A program made the translations under genes and the position numbers. The notes beneath the pieces are model-generated. The model did not search any database. It had not been told where the DNA came from and saw only the letters and a program-made list of their open reading frames with translations. Of a DNA stretch of 64,000 nucleotides, positions 27,429 to 42,200 are shown piece after piece. This DNA comes from Luscinia megarhynchos (Eukaryota; Chordata; Aves; Passeriformes; Turdidae): assembly GCA_034336665.1 (NCBI GenBank), contig CM067569.1:22665320-22729319 (forward strand), read 5' to 3'. Position 1 is the first letter of the stretch. Each line of letters begins with the position of its first letter.

Positions 27429-30424
27429 GGCCATATTATCACCAAGTTTTTTGACTTCACATCTGATAGCCAGGAACAGATTTTTTTGTCCTTTGTCACT
27501 AGTTCTGAATTCTCCATACATTTATTCTCAAGTAATCACAGCCAAGTTAATTCCTGACTTAAATTCGCTGTCTTCCTACAGTGTGGAAACTGTTTCGCTC
27601 CATTAAATTCATTGATACATTCACCTGTTGCTGAACTCAGAGGAAGATGATATGATATTATCTACCTTACCTTTCTTCAATTTGGGGACCAATTTACAAA
27701 CCTGGAAATCTCTAAACTAAATTGTAGTTGTTAGCATATAATCCTGGTTTTATATTGTCTAAAGAACTTACAGTTCTCTTCCAATGACAACTACATCACT
27801 TTCAAACTGCCCCTAAACTACAAGGATCACTATATCTGGGCTTCTTGATTTAATGTTTTCTCTTTCCATTCATCTGTCCCTATGTTTTGTCTCTATCACT
27901 TATACAGGCAATAAAACTAGAATCACTGGGAAGAGACTTTCTTAGTTCTGCAGAAGGTACTGGTATGAATTTTATTCTGACTGTCATAGAAAACTAGATG
28001 CAACAGTTTAAAAAGGGAGTGAAAACTCTACAAAGAAATTCCTCAGGAGAAAAGAAATGGATATGATATCTTCAACAGGCTTGCAAGACAAAAGCATTGT
28101 CATAGAGAAACCTAAGTCATGAAAGCAGTTCTATACAATAGAGGATAGAAAACCTCTAGAAAGCGTTTCTTAGAGGCAATCGGAACTGTTAACAGTCAGT
28201 CATGTAACAGCACCTGTTGTGCTGAACTCAACGACACCAGCTCGGTGACAGAGAGCTGCAGCCCCAGCCAGTTTGGGTTTGCAGATGTTTCCTTGTATCT
28301 GGCACTAGGACTGAGAGCTGTTGTGGCACTTTGAATGTTTACCTCTTCGTGGCAGAGCCTGAGACTCCTCAGGCTCACCAGCTGAGTCTGACAGAGCTCC
28401 TTCAGTCACCACCTCGTAAGTCACAGGTAACACTGACACTCTCACAACAGCAGAACAATTAAAGTGGGGCTCCATGGGGAGGAAATGCTATGTGAGGACA
28501 GGTGGGTGCTAGTGCGACACCTCCTTCTGCAGCAGGATCCAGTGTTTTAAGTCTTTAATTCCATTATGGAATGAATTCTTTCGGAGATGCAAGATACAGC
28601 CTTTGTCACAGTAGAAAAAGCTCAGGGAGCTGCAGACTCCTTGAGCAGTAAAGGTGGCAGGCCCAGTTGGGTCCCCTGCTGAATTACAAGTCAAACTGGC
28701 AACAGCAAGACTTTTCATGCTCACTTGTCTACGAGCAAATAAAACTAGGATTGTACTACCCTTAATATCCCTAGAGGCTCTGCTTCTCCCTTTTTTCCTG
28801 AAGCCTTTCTCCCCTATCTCAGGATGCACCACCCAAACCACCTCCAAGAGAATCAGGCCCTTCAGGTGGTAGGAGCACAGCAGCATTTCCCTACCAAACT
28901 GAAATAAGTTAGTGTAACTCATCTAAATGTGCAAGCTCTTCTTGCCTCCCCTTCACTGCAATGTGCACACACACAGATACCACACTCTCCATCAAAGGCC
29001 ATTTGTAGCCACCTCTCTAACCCTCAGAATATTTGTCTTCCTGGGATGGTGTCAGAAGATTGAAGTAAATGTGGCATTTTTGTTAGACACAGACTGTCAG
29101 AAGCTCTGTAATTGCACACTGCACACATAGTGCATTCAGTCTGAAATGCAGGAAGCATGTTAAAGGGATTGTGTTTTCTCCTTGAATGAAAAATAGACTC
29201 GTGCCTTAATATTTTTCATCCTACTGTCTTGAAAGATGTGAAGAGTATCTGATAATTTAATTTCCTTGCTCATGCTTAAGTCAAACACTTCTAGAAATTT
29301 ACTTTTAGGAAATATAAAAATCTTGGAGTATTTTCAGCAAAAGGAAAACTGGAGTATTTGGGGATTTTGTGTGCTTATACTTGGAGTCACAAGCCATCGA
29401 ACACCTTCAAGACACATTCCTGCTCCCAAGTCACAAACTAATTTCCATACACAGGCTATTTTTTTCCTCCAGAAGAGAAAACAAACCAAAAAAAAAAGGT
29501 GCAGGAAACTAACCTGCTTTATCAGAACTTTCATTTAAAGGCATGAAAAACTACAAGTGACAGCTGTGCAGATTCAGTGAATGTGACATTTTTGAATTTC
29601 TTCAACTTGACAAGTAAACACCTTAAATCGGTAATGCTATATGCATAATACATGACCTGTATTTTGACATCCATCATCAAATGCTGACTTGAGAAAATAC
29701 AGGTTTGTACGTCAAGGAATAGCACCCATAAAGCAGGGAGAAATTCAGGTCACAGGGTATTAGGAAAACTCTATTTCATTACAGAAGCTGAAACAAGCTA
29801 AGGCATCAGATTTAAGATCCATTTTCAGCTGTGAAAAGATTCAATTCCTCTGCACAGAGCATTCATTTAGAAATGACATGCTCTCCTCACAGCCTCGTTT
29901 CATTTTCCTTTTCATATTCCATTTTCTCCTTCAGTCCCCAAACCTTGTTCCATTAATGCTCATAAAAATCGTAAAACAGGGCTGATAGTTGTGATCTTAC
30001 AAACACAGCTTCTCCTTGTTCTACAAACAACTGAGGGAGCTCTGGCTACAACTGCTTAACAGGAGCAACCTCTACAGTAAAACTCATGTGCCTGTGCAAG
30101 CCTGAGCACAGTGCCTGTGGAAGGAAATGCAGTGACAGTGGGGGGACTTCTAGAGAAGGGAATTCTCTTTGCCAACAATTAGGAATAAAGCAAAATAATA
30201 TCAGTTCCAGCAGTCACTGAATCCAGTACTAAACTGCTGTACTGGGTGAGTGGTTGACTTTGTATCACTTGAATTTTGGATTTTTGTGGCTTGTTTTTGT
30301 TTTCCTCACTTATTAAACTGGATTTACCTCAGGCCATGAGCTTTTTTCTCACTGTTGGACTTAGTTGTCAGTCACAGTCAACCCACCACCATTGGTTATA
30401 GTGATAATCACTACAACATAGAGC

Positions 30425-30790
30425 TATAGAATCATTTAGGTTCAAAGTGACCTTTAAAATCATCAAGGGCAGCCACTAACCCAGCACTACCAAGTCTACC
30501 ACCAAACCATGTCACTAAGTGTCACATCTAAATGTCTCCTAAATACCTCCAGGGTGATGGTGACTGCAACACTTCCCTGGGCAGCCTGCTCCAAGGCTTG
30601 ATGACCCTGAGAGTGAAAGAAATTTCTGCAAATTCCAATCCAAACCTCCCCTGGCACACCTTGAGACATTTCCTTTTTCTCCTTTCACTTACTACCATGG
30701 AGAAGAGCCCTGGGACACCCAGCTCACTACAACCTCCTTTCAGGTAGCTGGAGACAGCAGTAAGGTCTTCAATAGGAGGCAGCCCACCCC
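30425..30790 (-). mobile_element. CR1 LINE 3' fragment
   Basis: Read on the minus strand, this ends in the typical CR1 3' region, AACCTAAATGATTCTATAG, after the CTTGATGATTTTAAAGGTCA-like and GCTGCCCAGGGAAGTG-like blocks. The 5' end is truncated near 30790, as usual for CR1. CR1 is the dominant LINE of bird and reptile genomes. The copy is diverged and cannot be active. The small plus-strand frame at 30532-30747 lies inside it and is not a gene. Confidence 0.85.
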
Positions 30791-33700
30791 TGTGTGTCTC
30801 TGAAACAACTTGCTGCCAAGCAGTGGATTAAGAATATCCTGGCTCTGAGAGGAACAGAGGTTTTGGGCTCCTGACATGCTCCACATCAGGGAGGCCTGGC
30901 AGTCAGCAGTCACTGCTTCTCTCCTGGCAGCAGCCTCCCTCCCTGAGAGGCAGGGACTCCCATGTCCTAGCTCCTGCCCTGAAGGAGAATGAGCCTCCTG
31001 CAGTTCTCTGCAGAAAGCTGATGATTGTTCAATGTCTTGATTCTGAGCAAAGATCATTTCCCAGCTCCCTCTAAGATACTACTGCTCAAAGAAGTAGGTG
31101 AAAAACAATCAGTTGCATCAGAGGCAAAAATCTAAGTCTTAAAGATGCTCTCATCTTTGTGGAAAGAGAACACAGGGGAAACTTCCTCCCTAAAAGGAGA
31201 CAAGCTCTTTTAACCAGGGGATGCAGTTGCTCCCCTGCTCTGAGCTCAGCATGGCCACAAAACCTCACTGTCCCTTACAAAGCACCACCTCCAAAGGGAT
31301 GAGCAGCACTGGCTCGTGAGCTCTGTGCCTGAGCCAGGCTGAGCTGTGGTGTTCCCAGGGAGGCACTGACTGTGTCTCAGCACTAACAGGTAAGTGCTCT
31401 GAGATCCACAGTGGCACTGAAAAGAGGTGCAAAATCAAGGAATGCAGGCATGGCTAAACATGCCTTCTTTCCACTGAAAGCAAGTTTTGCTCTGCTTATG
31501 TGTGAGCAACTGGCCTGACAGCCAAATGATCTGCTGATTGTGATGGCCATAAACCACTAATTTTTGTTTCTTTGCAGGTCACTTGACTGAGTAATGTCTC
31601 ACAGAATGCAGGAAAGTTTGTTCTTCATAGCAGAAAATATATTCTTAAAGTTTACTGAGGGGACCAATAAAGGTTCACAGGGGTTTTAGTGTAGAAGGAA
31701 ATTTGTCTTGTGGATGTGCACTGCTTCTTTTCCACTGACTCCACCAAGAACCAGATGGGCATATTCTCAAAAATGGATTCTTATGCTACATTTATAAGAT
31801 ATCTTCTGTTCTTAAGGACCATAATGGATCCTTTATGATTCTCTTCCTCTTTTTCTCTGTCCCCTTCTTCTTTGCCTCTCTTCCTTTTCAAAGATATTTT
31901 CAAAACATTTTACCAAACTGGAACTCTGTGCATGCAGAAGGCACTATCCCAAACTAAAAACCCACTTGGCAGACCTAAAGGTTGTGGCCTTGCTATCAAA
32001 GCACCTTGTAAATTGATAGTGCCCTTTAAATAATGCTATTTTAGGGAAAGATGTCATGGCATTCACTGGGTGATATATGTACTAAACTCCTCAAATATAA
32101 TTTAAAAAGCATATATACATTCAGCTACCTCTGGTTCACCTAAGGAATATGAGACAATAATAATATTTTGAGCATATATGAATAACACATAAGTGGTGAA
32201 CTGCCAAACACACCCCCAATAAGTCATCATGCAGAAATACAGGACAAGTATTTTCATTAAGTAGAGCCAGCCAAAAACAAATAATTCTCAAGAAGGACCT
32301 CACAGTTGTATCCCTTTGCTACTGTTTGCTGACAATGTCATTAATATTCCTGTGAATTCAATTGAATGATAGACTATACCTGTTATTCTCTGAAGTAGAG
32401 CCCTTGGGTATACCTGGAAAGTTCAGCAGCAGTCATGCAGCTAAAGAGCTGCTGACATTCATGGGAATCTGTTACAGCCATTCAATTTAGAAACAATTCT
32501 AGCTTCAGTATCCCATGGGGTCTGAGACAGAGAGCTGTAGTTTGGCCTGAGAACCTGGAAATCCTAAATTCTGGCTTCAGTTCTGACTTTTCCTGCGATT
32601 TGTGCTGAAGATCTAATAATATATTGGAGATTATCACTAAAGGTCTGGAAAAGGAGAGGAATGTGGGAGGCCAGATGTGACTACATAAGCTCCCAGCTCT
32701 CTCAGAAAGAAACAGCATCTCCAAAGATGCTCCAGGCCCAAACATAGGCCAAAGTGGAGGCTGAAGAAGGATGTCTTTCTCAACCCTAGCAACCCTCCAA
32801 TGCTTGGGTACTGGAACAACACCTGGAGCTTTGAACTCTGAGACACAATGTCACAGAGACCCAGCTGCCACCTTCCTGACATGAAAGTGCTCTTCTCTAA
32901 CATCCCTTCATTCACTTTCTGCTGAATTACAGAAACCTGCAGCAAAAATCTCCAGACCAAAGCTCTACTGGAAGCACAGGGCAGTGGGATCAATGCTAGT
33001 TTCTGCTCCCCAAAGTGTGAGATCCATCCCTGGATGAGTTAGTGGCCCCATGTGCTGAAAGTGTAAATGATTTACAGGTCTGCTGGTTCTTGGGCTGCTC
33101 TAACAAGGTAGGATTAAGCTGTAAAAACAAAGATCAAGAGAAGGATTGGAGTTTCATCATCTTGAGGTCTAGCATTGAATCACACCACATTGATTCCATT
33201 TCAATTGTGAACAGTATAATATATTAGAAAAGCATAATATTTTAAGCCCAGGGCAGAATCATGTATAACTTAGAGGAGTTTGTTCAGAGGCACTTATATA
33301 AATCTTCCCAGTTTAAGTGCTATTTTGAGTTTTACTACCAAAAAATGAAGTCCACCTGAAACTGCCTAGGTTTTTTGTTGTTGACTTTGAAGGAATTCTT
33401 TCCCTTCACAAAATATTATGTGGTAATTACCCAAACCCTAACTCTGCCAAGATTCACCACAGGCTTACACAACCCAAAACTACCAAAACAAATGGACTTT
33501 CTTTACTAATGCTTTGCAGAGCCTTAATGTTCATTCCTTGCTATTTTTCTCACTTTAAGTAAGATAATACTTAGTTACTAGTGTAGCACTTCCCTCAAGT
33601 TTGCCTGCATGGAAACTCTATTTCTCTATACAGTAAACAATTTTTCCCTTTTTTTAGATACTTTCTTTACAAATTTTATATTTTTAATTGTTCCTTCTCT

Positions 33701-35623
33701 CCATTTGCCATGTATTAGTTTTCTACACTAGGTGCTTCTAGGGCACAAAGTTGGTAGCATCTAACTGTAGCACAGGTTTGCAGCTAAAATGATTTAGTAT
33801 GTAACAATGCCAAATTCCTTTCAGTTTAATCATTAATCAACTCTGCATATTTAGACCTCAGGCAAAAATAAATAAAAATTATCAAATAAATTAAGTTATA
33901 TTACCTAGTTTAGAGAGACAGGTATTCAATAACTAGAAACAAAATGGAAAATTCACCACTAAAAATTATAAATCTGCATGTTAGATGAACTTCTACATTA
34001 TGTCATTATATAAAAAAAGGCAACTTTTTCCTTAGCATAAAAGAAAGAGCAAAGCCAGATATCATAGCAAGTAATCAATTAAAATATTCGAAAAAGAAAA
34101 GTAACAGTGTTGTCCAACATCTGATTGGCAACTACTGAATCATAAATTAAACAAATTTCCCATTGCTGCTTATGGGAAAATTATGCAGATTAGAATTTGA
34201 TTAGGTTTATATCATGAGACTCAATTTGGACTTTTAATCTATTAAGCTCCAATAAATGAGGCATCTGAATAGCTCCCCTGAGCAGCAGCAGTAATAACGA
34301 CAGCAGTCATTTCTTGGAATATGTATTCTGACAATTTCTTTAGCAGACGACTCCACATCTTTAAGTACAATTACTTTGTAACTTCTACAAAAAATTCAGG
34401 TGTTTGCAGTGAGGAAATGGATACATACAAAATGCTTAAACAGACATTTTATGATAATCAACATCTGTCACTCTGTTCTAGCAATATTGTTTTTCCATCA
34501 ACTTGGACTTACTTACGGTCGACTTCATGGTCTGTGTGGGCTAAATAGTGCCAGCAGACTTGCAAATTACTCAAGCTGGAACTGAGCTGGAAACCTATGG
34601 TAAAATGTCATTAATTTCTCTACAGGCTGGGTCAAAACTAAAATCCCACATTCAAGGCTGTCTTGGGGATCAAAGATTGAACTGTGAAGGCTAAAGCCCC
34701 ATTTTATCAAAGAAATCTGAACTAAATTCCCAGAGCTGAGCTTTGAGACAGGTTGGATTCAGATCAAGACCACCTCTAATTTCTCTGGCAGGTATGCTTC
34801 ATAGCCCTCCTGCATATTTCCTGCAGTCTAATCTATTTGCAAGTATACAAAAGCTCCTCTCCTATATTACTCTATATTGTAAAAAGCAATTCCTCAAAGC
34901 CTGATGACTAGAGAGCCCATTATGCACATGTTCTGCCAGATTTTACCAAATCCTAGAGAAGCTTTTAGTGGACAGGTTGTCTTACATAGCACATGGTCAA
35001 GTGCCAGTAGGCAGGTGATTAAAAAAAAAAGAAGTATTTTAAAAATTTCAGGGCTTTATTAAATACTCATAGTGAAGGAACATGGATCCTGTGTGAATCC
35101 ATGTGTGAATATATTTTCTTTACAAGAGGCTTTAACATAGAATTTAACTCTGGCACTCAAGCTTTCAATGTGCCACTACAAAGGTTTTCTGCAAGCCAAA
35201 ACTTTTTAACAGGACTCCAAACTGGACATCATAAATAAAGAACAAAAACTCAAAACAGTCATGCTTTTTGTCATTCAAACAGTGCCTTTTGTAGCACACA
35301 AATTCAGAGAAGCATGTCTGTTAAAGACATCTTTGCACATATCATGTGTGAAAATGAGTATCAGGTTGATTTTAACTATACAAGTCTGTATTAACTCTAA
35401 CTCAACCAACTTTCACTTAGAAAGCACAATAAATCTCACAACCTTTTCTTTCTACTGATTTTTTTCACCATTTAAAAACCCTAAATACAAACTGCACAAT
35501 TGTGGAATCAGGAGGAACCTGAAGTAGCTCTCCAATTGAATATTCTTGAATAATGTACCAGTAGCAATATCTTAGCTACTGAAAATACCTAAGGTTGTGT
35601 CAGCAAAACTGCCTGAAGATCAG

Positions 35624-35646
35624 CAGTGATACCACTGGTATCACTG
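35624..35646. repeat. Perfect 10-bp inverted repeat with 3-base loop
   Basis: CAGTGATACC and GGTATCACTG are separated by ACT. The stem is in the 20-kb intron. A related motif, AGTATCACC...GGTGATACT, occurs at 9450-9477. Confidence 0.85.
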
Positions 35647-36244
35647 GGTTCACCCAATCTGTAAAGTGTGGGAACCCCTGCTTCAGTCAGAATCAAGAAT
35701 TCAGAGAGCAACTTATACCTCAGATGGCCATATCCAAAGCATATAGTCAGCAGTGTAAATAAAGAGGCTTTTTGCTCAAGAAAAAGGAAAAGGTATTCAG
35801 AAAACCAGTTAGGTAATGCCTGCTCTTAAAACAAAAATTCCATTGCTAAGTCTGCACTGTTTTGGCTCACTGTCTTTCCCCTCCTACAAATATTAATCTT
35901 AAAAAGAAAATTAATTCCTTATCATGACAGAATGACTCATTATTTTATCAGAGTTTTTTCTAAAATCCATAAGAGTTTTGCTTACCTCTGACAGGATCAA
36001 ATGTCTTTTTATATTTAAAGAAGTATCAGCAGAAGTGTCTCTACACCAGCTCCTTATTTATTTTAATTTATATGGGATCCAAAACCCATTGCACTAGCAA
36101 ACAAGCTGCTAAAGACAGTGATAACAGTAAATGTAATGTGGTATTCTTTTAAGTAGTGAAAATTAAATGGCAATCATAAAATGTATACTACAGTATCCAG
36201 TCACAGTACAGACATCCTAAAAAGTTCCAGCAGTTTTTTGTGGC

Positions 36245-36288
36245 ATTTTGTTTGTTTTGGTTTGTTTTGTTGTGGTTTTTTGGTTTTC
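36245..36288. repeat. TTTG/TTTTGG low-complexity repeat
   Basis: A short T/G-only stretch of the same style as 54796-54906, in the 20-kb intron. Confidence 0.85.
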
Positions 36289-39200
36289 AGTATTGACTAC
36301 TTATTATCATCCGTGCATCTAAAAACTACTTTAATCTTTACAAACACTTAACACATTATTTTTCCTATCCATTATTGGTTAATAGAGAGTTAAACGGGTT
36401 GATAAAAAATAAAATGTTCTCTTCCTTGTTTTAATTTCATTAGTACCAATATCAGTGGAAAAAGCTTTCCTTTCAATTAGGCATTTTGAATATTTCTGAG
36501 AATCTTTAGTCTATTTATTATTTTATAGGATTATAAGAATAAATATTCAAGTTGCAATGTGGACTTCTGTTGCTAGAAATTAAGGCCATCTTAAATTAAC
36601 AAGCCTGTTTTGAAAAGGGAAATGCCAAGAATTTTATACCTTTTATCTAATGCTGTCAAAGTTCTGCAGACTTTGGTTTGCAGGTGATAGATTCTGCTTT
36701 TCTGCTTTGGAGATCACAGACTAGGATTTAACTGGAAAGAACAAAAATGTAGCTTTCTCCTGTAATGCTATCAGACTGGTAAAGTCAGCTAGATACTGAT
36801 GCTTTGTATCCACAGTAAAGCAAAACCAGTGACACTGATCTCTGGAAATACCCTATCACCTTTATGAATATAAATAACCATTTATTAAGCAAACAATACG
36901 TAGTGAAGCAAAGAAAGACACCAGAATTACGCTCATGAGGCTGCCTGCTGTGGTACATTACTTTCAAACTATCTTGTATTCCTGCAATATATTATCTATA
37001 TGTTCCATTTTCTTGAAGTTATCTTCATAATCAAGACGCTATCACAAGTATCGTGGGCACTGGAACTATTTTTAATTTTCATTTAAAGGGCAATTAAAGA
37101 AAGACAATGGATACACAAGATAATAAAGTAAGTGATTAGCAGCATGCAAATGACATAGGCTTAATGATAATACCCTGTTCTATTCTCCAAAGGGCCTGTT
37201 GAGAGAAACCCTTCCTACATGTGGTTGTGCAGCTAATGTGCCTCAGCCTACAATTACAACATTGCTGACACCATTAACCACTGAAACAACATCACTTCAT
37301 GAAATCCTTGTTGTCTCATTAAAATGCAAAGGGTCAGGTAATTTACCAGCATTGTGTGTCTACTTTTGTTGTGGGTAATTAGCAAGCATTACCAAGCAAG
37401 GACTCCTACTGGGAAATAGTTAAACTGTGAAATATTTAAAAGAATTTTTTTATATTTGATAGGAATTTGAAAGATTTAGAATTATAACCTCAAAGCCATG
37501 AAACACAGATCTTTTACATAGTCAATGTCGTAAGATTTTTATGGTTGGTTATTTTTGAAAATTGACTTCAAACTTTCAGTTTAAAATTTTTCCTTAGTAT
37601 AATTGGACCTAGATATGCATCTTCTTGTGCAATTAAGAACTTTTAGAAAATACACAGAGGGAGATGCAAAACATCTTACAGTTTCTTAAAGACTTACATA
37701 TGGTTTCTTAAAAATCACTTTTTTTTAGAAGTTAAAACAGAGGCTGGTGCAGTACATTCTAATACTCATGTTCCCTTTCGTCTTGCTAATTGCAGCCTCA
37801 TATGACTATTTAAGGGAACCTTGATAACATTCAATATCAGCTCACATCTTGTCAGGGAGCAGAATGGTCTCTTATTCTTTAAATGGAAGTTTTGGAACAT
37901 AAAACACATTCCAATAAAAGTGAACAGAAAATTATGAATTCATTAAACTACTTTGGTATCTTGTGCTATATATAATATTTATATTCCAACTACTGTAAAA
38001 TATGCTTTAATATCTTTAGGCAACTCTAAGGACTTAAATATTTATAAAATGGCTAAAGATAAAGTATAGCTCTCTTATTCCTACATACAGATGATGTAAG
38101 GCATGCAATCAAAGACAATAACACTTTCAACCCATTTGTCATCTTAAAGGAGCCTTTCAACTTCAGATCCCTTGTGTGCAATCTACATAAGAGTTGTTGC
38201 CTACATAGGCAACTCCAGAGGAGCTTGCTCCTTAAAAACTACCAAGAGTGCTATACTTCACATAAAACAGGGTTTTCTGAAAATGGAGACAAAACTATAA
38301 ATTTGCAGGGAAAACAGCTCCAAGTGGGGCTTCAAAATACTGCTGTATTTATCTCTGGGACATCTGGGAACAGGAAGCATTTTGATTTAATATTTCATAA
38401 CATAGAGGCAATTGCTTCCTTGCCTGGTGTATAATTAATGCTCATAAAAAGAGTGCTTTTTTTTTTCCTCAGCATCAGAAATGCACAAAATAGTACACCT
38501 TCATAATAGGGGGTTAGCTTTTGAGATGTTGAACAGCAAATAATAATAAAATTGAGTTACCATAAATTTGTAACAGTTTTGGGATGCTTAAACATAGTCT
38601 AAGTGTGAAAATGCCTATTTGATGTACTGTATTATCTACCTCCTTCATCCTGTTTTATTTTTCTCTGGCTGAAGCAGGAGATATCTTAAAGCAGAAGAGG
38701 AAGAAGCAATTGAAAAACTTAAGGGTATTTGGGCTAGGACCTTACAGCATTTCTCAAATTCAGAGAAATTGTGTCAAAGGAATGTGTCTCTCCAGCCATT
38801 CACCCAACACATTTTTAGTGTTTTATAAGCAACAGAATTGAAACCCCTCTTTTCTTAATAGCTTTCCTCTCATTCCAGGAAACTTTGAGAGAGGTGGGAA
38901 ACTACTTTGCATGTGGAATTCCAGCAGGCAACATTGGTGTCCAGGTGCAAGGAGAGGTACCAAAAAATGAGAAGGATGCTGCATGGGATCCTTCCTGTCA
39001 AGAGTTTTATGTGAAGATTGGAAGCCCAGCAAGGTCCTACCCCAGAGCTGGTTTCTACAGCACAGGAAAAAAGTTAAGTGAAAAGCCTCTCTCCCACCCA
39101 GTCTCTTTAGCTTATTTAAGTCCAAATCTTGCAAAGACCTGCACATAATCTGACTTTACACAGGTGGACAGTTTCATTGAAATCGGAGAGATTTATTAAC

Positions 39201-42200
39201 CTGTGTAACATTGAGCACATAAGTTTTGGAACAAGCAAGGCATCAGATTGTAAACTTGCCAGGGCAAAGGCCATATTTTATTCTTGTATATATCAGGACT
39301 ATGACAACAAGCTCTTAATTCCATCTAGAGCTCCAGTGTGCTACCATAAAATAAATAACAGCTATCAGCTGGTCCATCTAGTTCAGCAGGATAAGAAATT
39401 ATGTGCATGTTTCAAAAAGGTAATACTGAGTTATTTATCACAGTGACCTGATCTTCAAAAATTGGACTATTTTTTGTGTGTAAATAGTGATGTGGGACAT
39501 GTCTGGCCCTCATCTCATATTTCTTTTATTACCTTCATTACTTAAGATGGTCAGCCTTTGTTTTGAAAAGTGTTAATGAAACCAAACTACAACAAATACT
39601 TTAAAATTCAGTTAGCTAAAAAAAAATAATCACTAAAAAAAGTAGAAAATTTTGTTAATTGGGTATTATTTTTTTTTGCAACAACTGATGATAACAAAAA
39701 TGCAAGGAACGTTCAGAACCCAGTACAAAAACATCCTTAATCAGGTGTTAACTCCTACACTAAACTATCAATCCTGCAAACCAACAACCCTGATGTCAAT
39801 GCAAAAAATAATTTTTGAAAATGTGACTACTAGGACTGATACTGTCTTGGAGAATATCTTTCAAAACATCTGTGTGAATTAGGTAATTATGAGCTAGCTT
39901 TAAGTATAACAAGCATTCTGCAGTCTAAAAGACATTGATATAAAAAGACAGGTATCTAAGTGTTGAAAAGAGTAAAGCTATTGTTACAGCTCACTTTGAC
40001 ACTTTTAAAACTAACCCAAATCTTACACTTTCTGCTAGCACCACTTGTTTATTTATTTTTAATGTTACATCTACATTTAACGTTCTACATTTACATATAA
40101 GCTTTCCTAAGGAGGTTAAGTAGATTCTTAAATTCTCCAATTATTTGTTGTAGCTAAATAGAGTTTGATTTTCTGTATTTGAAAGTAAGGTTCTTTATTC
40201 CTACGTTTTCACGAAATACAACAAATTAAACATATGAAAAAGTGCTGGAGTTGCCACAGAATACTGAATTCTATAAAAGCCTAAAAATTAACTTCATCTA
40301 TGATTATCCAAACCTATATTCTGAAATATTAACTTTAAATCTTATGACTATAAAATAAGAGAAATAAGATTCAACATAAACTCCCCTCCTTCAGGAATAA
40401 AGCTATTGCTTTGAATTTATAAAAAGTTTTCTCTAACAGCATTAAAATACAGTTATCTCCCAAAATGGCACAAAACCTTTGGCTAACAAAGCATTTCAGG
40501 CAATATTTATCCTCTCCCCTTATTTAAGATTTTTCTCTCATTTTCAATCCCAATAATATTGTTGTTCTGCCTTTTGCTAACATTTCAGAAATAAAGCAAT
40601 CAAGACTTATTGGTTCAGTAGAGGTGGAAAAGGATATATTATCTGCAAGCACAATGGAAAGCAGATCTCAAATTCATTTTAGTAACAAATTTCTTGCAGC
40701 AAATTGTAAGACGAAGTTTATAAAACTTTGCAATTATATAAGAATTAATGATCAGAATGTGAAATAAATCTTATGAATCTCTTGCTGTTTCTGTCCTTTC
40801 AATTCCAAAGTTTAGGACAGCTCCAACAAAAGGTGACAATGAAGTCATAACGGATTTTTGAAGGAATTGAATCAAATTAAATTAAACTTGTACAAGGTTA
40901 TTTTACCTTGTGCAATCTGTTACACTTGAAAGTCGGTGTGTAAAATTCTGAGTATGTTTACTTGATTTTATAGGATTTTCTCCAGAAGAATCCTGCCAGG
41001 ATGTATGAAATGTATTACCCAGGAGTTCATCCAATCTTCATGTTTTTCTCTTTATTCTGTCTTGTTGGAGGATCTATTATGAGAACTGTAAATGAAGGCC
41101 CTAAAAAGATCTCTCATGTGTTGAAATAGTGTTCCTAGGGAAAATTCTCATAAGTTGAAGTCATTCAGAAAACAGCTGCAATTGTTACTTTGCTGAAATA
41201 CATCTACACTGCTGTACTGTGATCTGTCTTAGAATGTCTATGGACAAAATGTTACTATACAGCCTCCCCTTTCTGTACTTTAGACCTGCTTGGAGCTATA
41301 AGATCACTTTTCTTTATTGTTTAGTAAGTGTTTTTTAATGAAATGTACTGCTCTTATTATATAGGACTCAAAATAAGCTCTAAATCACTATCCAATAAAA
41401 GAAAATTATTGAGTTGGATATCTAAAGTTACTACCCAGAGGCTACTCTGGTACAGTATTTATAAATCTCTAAACAGTTAGGTATAATTGTCTTTCTGGGT
41501 TTTGGGAAGAAAGCCAAATAGCAGCTTTAGTTACAACTGAAGATAAATATTTTGTGTTGGGCCATGCTCATCTGGTGGATAAAATAACAAGTAAAATTCG
41601 TACAAAGTAGAACTCTTAAGAAAAAATAAATGGGAATAGTCAATAGATGATACTTGAAGAAGAAAATATGGAAATGTCAACAAAATAAAGGAAAGGAAAA
41701 TTACTGGAATTCTCCCAGCTTAACAGCCAAGGGCAGAACCCATCACATACTCAGTCCTCCTGGGTGCTTTGGAAAAATGTTATGGCTGACGACCACATGT
41801 TATGACTATGGGTCTAATATTCTCTGGTCTGCTCTCCAAAATACTTCTTGATGAAATTATCTCAATTTCTGTTTTAGGGAACAGAATGTGAAACAGAAAG
41901 GACAATAAAAATCAGTCCCCAGTATCCGGGGTTGACCCTTCTCTCCAACAAAAACACACATCTCTTTACAGATCTTTCTAGGAAGACAATCAGTCAAGAT
42001 CTATAAGAGGAAATCAAGACAAACACAGGCCTTCCTTGTCATAAATAAAACACTTGGTTGTGTTTATAAATAATTTTGTGAAGAGGTGGGCCAAGCTCCC
42101 ACTTTACAGCATTTTGAACTTTAAAATCTGAGGTATCTTAATGAAACAATAGTTTGCTGCAGCTTCAGTGGGATACACTTTGGCCTTTCTGTCCTTGGAA

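Noticed and set aside
28509..28922. 137-residue minus-strand open frame
   Set aside because: No family motif was seen; it may overlap an old, unidentified repeat but is not supportable as a gene.
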